The notes below the pieces were generated by a model. It searched no databases. It saw only the letters and a program-made list of their open reading frames with translations, and was not told where the DNA came from. A stretch of DNA of 10,833 bases. Source: Rodentolepis nana. Taxonomy: Eukaryota > Platyhelminthes > Cestoda > Cyclophyllidea > Hymenolepididae. Position 1 is the stretch's first letter. Every line of letters starts with the position of its first letter. Made by a program: the position numbers and the translations under genes. This document shows, piece by piece, positions 1 to 6,600 of this stretch. Location of the stretch: contig UZAE01013446.1 in assembly GCA_900617975.1 (NCBI GenBank), positions 1 through 10,833 on the forward strand, in the 5' to 3' direction.

Positions 1-206
1 CCCCCCCCCCACCTTCCCCCTAAGATAACCTTAAATTATGCATTCGGGGAAGTTGGGAGAGTAAAAACTAACCGAATGGGATATTTCAATCAGTGCATGG
101 GGGCAGATAACTTGGAGGTTAATAGCTTCCAGTAGGCAAACGAACATCTGCTTCAACTTGAAATAATATCTCAGGCATAAAGTACATGTTTAAAATATTG
201 TACATT

Positions 207-413
207 TCAATACTCTTCAATTTGATTATAAAGATAATGTGCGTGTTCACATTCAACCAGGCCATAACAAAGGAGAATGGGGTTAGGAGATTTGGCCATT
301 ACAATTTTGGATTCGCATTGAATTTGAAGTCCACATTGAGGACAACAAATAGTTCCCTGCGGGTCCAGAGCAACGGGAATCTCGTGGTTAATGTATATGC
401 AATACTTTCGTTT
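207..413 (-). CDS. Candidate terminal exon of an unidentified antisense gene
   Basis: On the minus strand a frame opens directly after an acceptor-like TTCATAG (420-414) and runs 68 codons to TGA at 209-207. The product contains HEIPVALDPQGTICCPQCG, then further cysteines in CES, LCYG and VECEHAHYL, a spacing suggestive of zinc binding. Codons show a clear purine-N-pyrimidine bias (many ATT, AAC, GTT, GCC) and the GC content is above the flanks. The opposite strand also has a 77-codon frame (186-419), which I take as its shadow. A 37-nt candidate micro-intron (450-414, GTATGT...CATAG) could join it to a short upstream exon, but the retroposon at 508-834 then interrupts the region. No family was recognised and no polyadenylation signal was found. 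Confidence 0.33.
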   Translation of the reverse strand, partial: KRKYCIYINHEIPVALDPQGTICCPQCGLQIQCESKIVMAKSPNPILLCYGLVECEHAHYLYNQIEEY

Positions 414-492
414 CTATGAAGTAATGTGATGTCCAGTTACATCCACATACAGGTTGGACCCAAGAAAGGTAAAAAGAGAAATAGCTAAAACG

Positions 493-507
493 AAGTTATA
501 GCCGAGA
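493..507 (+). repeat. 15-bp direct repeat, left copy (candidate target-site duplication)
   Basis: AAGTTATAGCCGAGA occurs here and, perfectly, at 835-849, 342 bp apart. It abuts both ends of the putative retroposon. Confidence 0.7.
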
Positions 508-834
508 GGGGTGCGCAATAGACTTACCTCCACGTGGTGCACCCTGGGCAACGTATACTCACACGGCAAAAAAGTCTGTTAACCGGCAGTTGACTTCTTA
601 CTTCAAACTACCAAGATCCCACTGTATGTCATATTCGACCCCTTCACAGTACTCATCTTACCTTTTTTATGCCTTTGTGTCTGTCTGTCTGTCTCTTTTG
701 CATCTGTGAATCACTCTTCTGTTCTCCCACTCGACTTTTTGCCACTTTGATGTTCCTTCTCCTCTCTGTGAAGCCCCGAAGTCAGCTCCAGGGCTAATGA
801 TAACTATCAAAACGCCTGCCATTTGATATAAATA
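508..834 (+). mobile_element. Retroposon-like insertion (SINE-type), about 327 bp
   Basis: The block lies exactly between two perfect 15-bp direct repeats (493-507 and 835-849), as expected for a target-site duplication from target-primed reverse transcription. It begins GGGGTGCGCAAT and ends near ATTTGATATAAATA. It carries a GTCT microsatellite (about 677-695) and a TTCGACCCC motif near 635 that resembles the core of a polymerase III B box, although no well-spaced A box was found. Its 3' end (766-829) recurs in inverted, diverged form at 10202-10264, so the sequence is repeated. It has no coding capacity that I trust. The orientation given assumes the AT-rich end is 3'. Confidence 0.5.
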
Positions 835-849
835 AAGTTATAGCCGAGA
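835..849 (+). repeat. 15-bp direct repeat, right copy (candidate target-site duplication)
   Basis: This is the perfect match of 493-507, directly after the AT-rich end of the putative retroposon. The next bases (AAATAAGTC) differ from those after the left copy, which limits the match to 15 bp. Confidence 0.7.
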
Positions 850-927
850 AAATAAGTCAGTACATACATTGTTGACAAATAATTAGCTGTCTATAGAGAC
901 AATATTTCCCATGGTAATTTCTTCACA

Positions 928-942
928 GTGTATAAGAGACAG
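928..942 (+). other. 15-bp match to the Tn5/Nextera mosaic end
   Basis: GTGTATAAGAGACAG is identical to the last 15 bases of the 19-bp Tn5 mosaic end used in Nextera libraries. The four preceding bases (CACA) differ from the mosaic end's AGAT. A chance exact 15-mer is unlikely in 10.8 kb, so residual adaptor sequence or a chimeric junction in the assembly should be considered. Confidence 0.5.
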
Positions 943-1826
943 TGTCTATGGGCTGCTCTCCAGTGGCCTGAAAATACTAGATCATGCCTCCTAATATTTT
1001 GATCCAAACGTCTTGGTGACACCTAGTAGATGAATGAGTCTATGGGTTAGTCAAGTGGCTAACAAGTTATAAAGATTGCAAGCTTGAACTCTCTTAAATA
1101 TCTTGCGATAGAATCCAGAAATGTCCACCTTGGAAACTCAAAACACGAAGCAATGAGCTACACAAGATCAGAAACAACTGGGAGCCTGAATAAATCCGAA
1201 TTAAATTGGAGGAAGATCCTTTCGATATCCCGATTTTTTCCTCCACTTTCGACTGATCCTCTCCCCCTCCCCCCCCCCATTACTCCTGATCAAATTATGT
1301 TATATTCAATCATCTATTCTCATTATTAAAACTCATAATTACTTTTTACATGATATGAACAAAGGATTCTTCAAGTTTTTAATCTAAGCAGGTTTTATCT
1401 CCCTCTCATATCTTCGAAATTCAGTCCCCACGATAGACTCAAGTTATTTAGGAGTAGAATACACATTTCAATCAACACATGGAGATGATAACATCGAAGT
1501 TATCTGCTCTTTACTTTTAGCCGTCAGACCTGAACGCATCCAAAGGAACACGGTACCTTAAACACAAAAGTTTATTTGAAAAAGGACATTAAAATCACTT
1601 AATTTGAGTGGATAGTTTATTGTTCCCAGAAGTCGAATTAACAAAGAGGTTATATTAAGGGATAACAAACCAACAGAGGGATTGTTCAGACGATTTTTTT
1701 TCTATTTTTCTTAATGTGGAGACTCATAGCAAAAATGAAAATGATGATAAATTCAGATAAATTGCTAGAGTTATCTTGCAGAAGATCAGTGACTCCAAAA
1801 TCTTTCACAATGGGAAATTTTTGCAA

Positions 1827-1839
1827 CCCCCCCCCCCCC
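1827..1839. repeat. Poly-C tract (13)
   Basis: This is a pure C homopolymer in AT-rich intergenic DNA. Comparable runs lie at 1-10, 1269-1278, 7415-7425 (C11), 8075-8088 (C14) and 8273-8283 (G11). Such runs are far longer than expected at this base composition. Confidence 0.9.
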
Positions 1840-3599
1840 TTAAGAGGAACAGTTTACTTCCTTGTGATTAGGAATTTCACAAATATATGGGGATAAAGGG
1901 CACTTAGAATATGTTCACATACTTCAGTCTATTGTAAACTCAACTCAAATAGCCACTGGAAGATAACTTCCAAAAGAGGATGGAACAGAATTTGGAGGGG
2001 TGAAATAAAATTTCTCCAAGTTAATTTGGACCAACACTTCTTGTTCATATAATAGATGTACACAGCTTAAAAAACTTGTTCGCACATAAGATTAGTCACA
2101 TAAATCATTAATTTTTGTCGACAAAATGTTTATTTCATTTTTTGAGAAAACATCAGACATCGACTTGCGACGACCGGAGCATTTCATTTCGTTTAAAAAT
2201 TTTAACGTAAGAAATTCCTGTGTAGTAGAACGCTAAGAATTGATGATGACGAACATAGATAAATAAAGCATGTTCACTTATGTCTCACCAGTGCTCGCAT
2301 AATCTGAAATTTTCCATAAAACTCGAAAATGCTTACAGAAATTTGTGTCGACGTAGGAGTTCACCTCCATTTGTTGAACGTCGTATCATGAATCCACAAA
2401 GAACACCTTGAATTGTCCTTAACTCAATGAAGCAAAAAATTCGCCAATGGTAAAAAAGGAACTTGTTTAACTAGATATGCTCAAGAAGTGACATGGATAT
2501 TTAGATCATATGCTTCGAAATCTACCGGCTCAAATCAGAAAATAAGTAACCCATTAATTTGAATAACGTTCGATTTGAACACGAATTCAACTTGAATTAC
2601 AACGATTCCGAGGTATATTGAAATGTAAATTAAACTATGGATAAAAGGCAAGTGGAGGAAAATGTTTGACTTCCATGTTTAAAATCTTTGACTCCCAATT
2701 AAAAATGCACAGTGCAAGATAATTTTAAGTAAAAGGCCGAATTTGTATCAAATGGGTGAAGACATCTCACAGATTGCTGGCAATAGTAACTTTTCGTGAA
2801 ACTTCATTGTACCAATAAAACATTCCAATGCTCGTGGTCAATAAGTAAACAAATCAATTAACATACTTGTCATATCTGGGCTTTTGTTCCGATTGTATTT
2901 ATAATAATTATAATTATTTACTAAATCTAAGAGTCAGTTACCTGCTGGAAGTAGAAATCGTATCTGATGTGAAAAAAATTCCTGCAGATGTTATTTACCC
3001 ATAAAACAGGATACGAAGAAAAATTTTGACTTGAAATGTAATACAAGAACTTGAAAATATTTTTGTCAAACGGTTCATTTCTCCTTTAATTCAATATCAG
3101 TTTAAGAAATTCTGCTTAATTCCGGTAGAATTAGATTTCATATAAAATTTCTATTCTTGTAAAGAACCTATTTTCACTATATAAATAGCAAGAAAAGAGG
3201 CCTCATCAATGGCTTTGGAAAGGCGATATAGAATAAAGCAGGTCGATTATTGATCAAAGAGTTTTATAGTTAATCGCAGCTTTTCCCCCGTAGGAACCAA
3301 CTTGTGGTTTAACTAAATATGAAGACAGCGAGAAATCGTCTCGAATAATGCTGAGATTATAAAATCTTACTAATTAATGGAAAATAAATGAAAATTGAAT
3401 CACTTTAATTCGTTAGTCTAAACGCAAACAAGAGTACGATAGTTTGAAATAGGTTATGTAGAGTTGAAATACAATGACAAAGCTATATATGTTATTGGAA
3501 TTGATAAACTTTTGATCACGATATAAAAGTAACTAAATTAATAAAGAAGTTTGTTTTAATATTCTTTAAAAATTTAATATTTTAATTGTTTTAATAAAC

Positions 3600-3695
3600 A
3601 TTGCGGGTACCGCGTGGTTTCAGTGCCATAGCTATCTGCCTTATTTATTATTATTCATTAGGAATCTCATGCTCTCTCAACTCTCCCGATAAAAT
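3600..3695 (+). promoter_or_regulatory. 5' flank / 5' UTR of PHKG with possible splice acceptor
   Basis: A short GC-rich patch (about 3603-3617, containing GGTACC) interrupts very AT-rich DNA roughly 80 bp before the start codon. A T-rich stretch then ends in CATTAG at 3656-3661, followed by a CT-rich leader up to the ATG. The CATTAG could be a 3' splice site for a 5' UTR intron, or for spliced-leader trans-splicing, which is known in flatworms. No clear TATA box is placed with confidence. The in-frame TAA at 3690-3692 rules out an unspliced upstream extension of the coding sequence. Confidence 0.3.
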
Positions 3696-6600
3696 ATGGC
3701 CGTGCTTGATCTTGAAAAGGATGTGGGAGTAGACAACTGTATCGGAAATAAATTCAACAAAAAGTATATTCCACAAGAAATAATAGGTACCGGTGCGAGC
3801 AGTACGGTGCGTCGATGCATTTTGAAGGATACGAAAGAGGAATTTGCTGTAAAAGTTTTGGATTTAAATAGTGGAGTTGATACAAATGAAGTACTCCGAG
3901 CAGAATGTATGCGAGAAGTCTCCATCCTTCGCAAGGTTGCTGGCCACCCCAACATAATTAAACTTCAAGATGTTTTCGAGGAAGATGCTTATGTCTTTCT
4001 AGTTTTTGAGCTGTATGCTTTCTTATATTTGTTCTTATGTTCCATTTATTTAGTTGCAAAGGCGGAGAGCTCTTTGATTACTTGACGAAAATGGTCACTC
4101 TCTCTGAGAAGCGAACTCGTCTCATAATGCGTCAAATGATTGACGCTCTTAATTACATTCATTCAAAAGGAATCGTTCATCGTGATCTCAAACCCGAGAA
4201 TATTCTTATGGATGCTGACATGAATATCAAAATTACTGACTTTGGTTTAGCTGTTTTTGCTACTGACATTGCTGAGCTTCAAGGTATTCTACGTGAAGAT
4301 TGCTTACCGATATATCCTATTTAGAAACCCGTGGAACACCTGGTTATCTTGCCCCAGAAGTTCTTCGGTGTGGTTATTATGAGGGCCAGCCTCCTTATGG
4401 CCAACCGGTTGATGTCTGGGCTTGTGGAGTTATCATGTATACCCTTCTTGTTGGATTTCCCCCATTTTGGAATCGAAAAGAATACCTGATGCTCAGACAA
4501 ATCATGCAGGGTAACTACTCCTTCCCTAGTCCTGAATGGGACGAAATTAGTGATACTGCCAAAGATCTCGTAAGTTTTATTATTTTCCGTACTAGTACAT
4601 CTTACTGTCACGTTCACCTTTGTTATTGGGTTATAAGTTGGCTTCTTATTGATTAAACCAATTTTGGCTGCTTCGTTTTGATTGCTCGGCTGACGATATG
4701 ATTGGCTGGGAGATTTTGTAACTGATATCCAATAGTTTTTGGGAATGGAATGATTTTAGATGGTGCTAATGAGCATTAGGAATGCAAGGCTTGGCCGTCA
4801 CGTACGCAACTACGGACGCACCCAGAAGGGTTGGTGCACGCATTGTAGACGCACTTCGCACGTGAATTTGCGTAATACTTTTGGCTGTTCATTGTGCAAT
4901 TCGTGTTAAAAGAAGATGTGCGAAGAAAAACCGAAAGCATCCATACGAAATTCAGCACCCTTGATTTGACATTTTGCCTCCTTTTGTAAATTGGTTGTTA
5001 GAATTTGGCTTTTGTCCGTTCTATTTTCTAATTGGCAGTCTATTTATTAAGATTTAACGTTTTGCTAACAAGACGATCTTGATTAAGTTAAATCTTTTTC
5101 AGATAACTGATTGCAATAATTTCAGTCAAAACAAAGTATACATGATTTGGTTTATTTTATTTGGTTATTTGTTGACGTCTGTGAATTCGATGCCCTTATT
5201 ATGACCACATTCGGTAGGCCTTTGATGTACATTCTAGGAGTATCGGCCCTTGAATCGTCATCACCGTGTGTTCTGATACATTGCATAACTATGGGCAACT
5301 GATTTTGCATTAATAACTGGGACTACCTTCTATCCACCCAAGCGTCCTCTTTGGTTTTAATTAGTTTATCTTCGATGCAGTGCAATCAATGTCGCAACAT
5401 TTAATCACGATTAAACCAATGAGCAGCGTTATGTGATACTCCTTAATTGATTACTACTTTTAATGCACGTTCATCTGGATTTACTTCTTTAAAACTAGAG
5501 TCGATTCACAAATAAACAGTCTGTTTTTTAGGTCACAAAAGCTTGTCTGACCGCTAGTGTTTCCAGTCTGGAAATTTATTTTGAAGTTGACCAAATTTGT
5601 TTTAGCTAGTTACAAATTAATTTCAATCATGTGTGCCTGATGGCCAAACTTTCTATCTCCTCCCCCTTTCATTCACGGTGATCCATTTTTTGGATCTGAT
5701 CTGACTCATGAAATCAGCTCTGGCTAATTGGCATGTTTAACAGCTTTGTGAAAGTTCCATGAGGCTAGTGTTCTTGCTGGCCATTATGTACTTTGATCCG
5801 ATAGAATCATTTATAAACAACAGCTAAAATCAAGATCACGTGGTCTCACAGACTGCTTTATCTAGATATTTTCTACATGATCTTGTGTGTGTATTTATTT
5901 CCTCAAGTCTTTTATAACCACAATAATGCAAATAATTAGCAATTTTAATTGTGATAAACAGCTGAAAGTTCAATGAATGATGAAGGGACAGGAATCAAAA
6001 AAACTGCCTAGATCAAGGTCAGTACATCATGATCTTGCTTCCTTCGATGCTTCACCTACTTATTTTATTTCCAGTTTCCTATTTCATGAATCGTCCCCTG
6101 GATTCCAGCAAATGGTTGTCTGCGGCGTTTAGTGATGGCTGGCCTGCTTGTAATCAAGAAGGGTTTGTCCTGCCACCTTGCTTTTTATTTCTGTCCAATG
6201 GTTGCGAAAGCATCATGCTCTAGGGTAATATTAGGCAGCTTATGCTTTTACTATAGCAGTTAGCAAATTTAATTTGTCGGAGCTCTATGGTCTGCTTTCA
6301 CTTAGAATACGTTAGATATGAAATAAAAGGATGCGCTTATGTTACGGATTTGTCATTAGTCACCTTCCAATTTTCCATGATTTCCCTATTTTCAAGAAAT
6401 TTGTGGTTTCGTTTTGGAAGCTATTTGCATTCCTGCTTCCCTCGTCTATATCATTGGGTTTTATTAATAATTTCCAGAGACTTCAATGGAAGTCGAACTA
6501 TGCCATTTTATATGCTTTTATTATTCACTTTAATTTTCTACTTTAGTGAATAGCGTGGGTATCACTAGGTTACCGTGATCATAACATACTACCTTCATTT

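Larger units (their letters stand above)
850..3599. other. AT-rich intergenic region, no supported gene
   Basis: This stretch of 2.75 kb is AT-rich with frequent stops in all frames. Open frames at 1084-1329 and 1714-1896 run through poly-C tracts and look non-coding. It contains C runs (1269-1278, 1827-1839), a palindromic AT stretch near 2903-2920 and faint diverged repeat pieces (1465-1503, 1950-1973). I see no promoter or RNA gene that can be supported. Confidence 0.6.

Noticed and set aside
186..419. 77-codon plus-strand frame with a hydrophobic N-terminus
   Set aside because: The opposite strand over the same bases has stronger codon bias, an acceptor site and a cysteine motif, so this is more likely the shadow; neither strand is certain.
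510..660. Apparent chain of minus-strand micro-exons (including a CPGC motif) upstream of the 207-413 exon
   Set aside because: The stretch lies inside the putative retroposon defined by 15-bp duplications, and the required exons of about 10-50 nt are easy to find by chance.
3677..3955. 92-codon minus-strand open frame over PHKG exon 1
   Set aside because: It is the antisense shadow of the coding exon and has no recognisable motif.
4321..4617. 98-codon minus-strand open frame over PHKG exon 3
   Set aside because: It is the antisense shadow of the kinase exon; the plus strand carries the conserved residues.
4776..4958. 60-codon minus-strand open frame
   Set aside because: It overlaps the cysteine-rich plus-strand frame, has no motif of its own and no splice context.
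6029..6553. Three overlapping plus-strand open frames in intron 3
   Set aside because: They are T-rich, without splice signals or motifs, and two overlap in different frames; consistent with chance.
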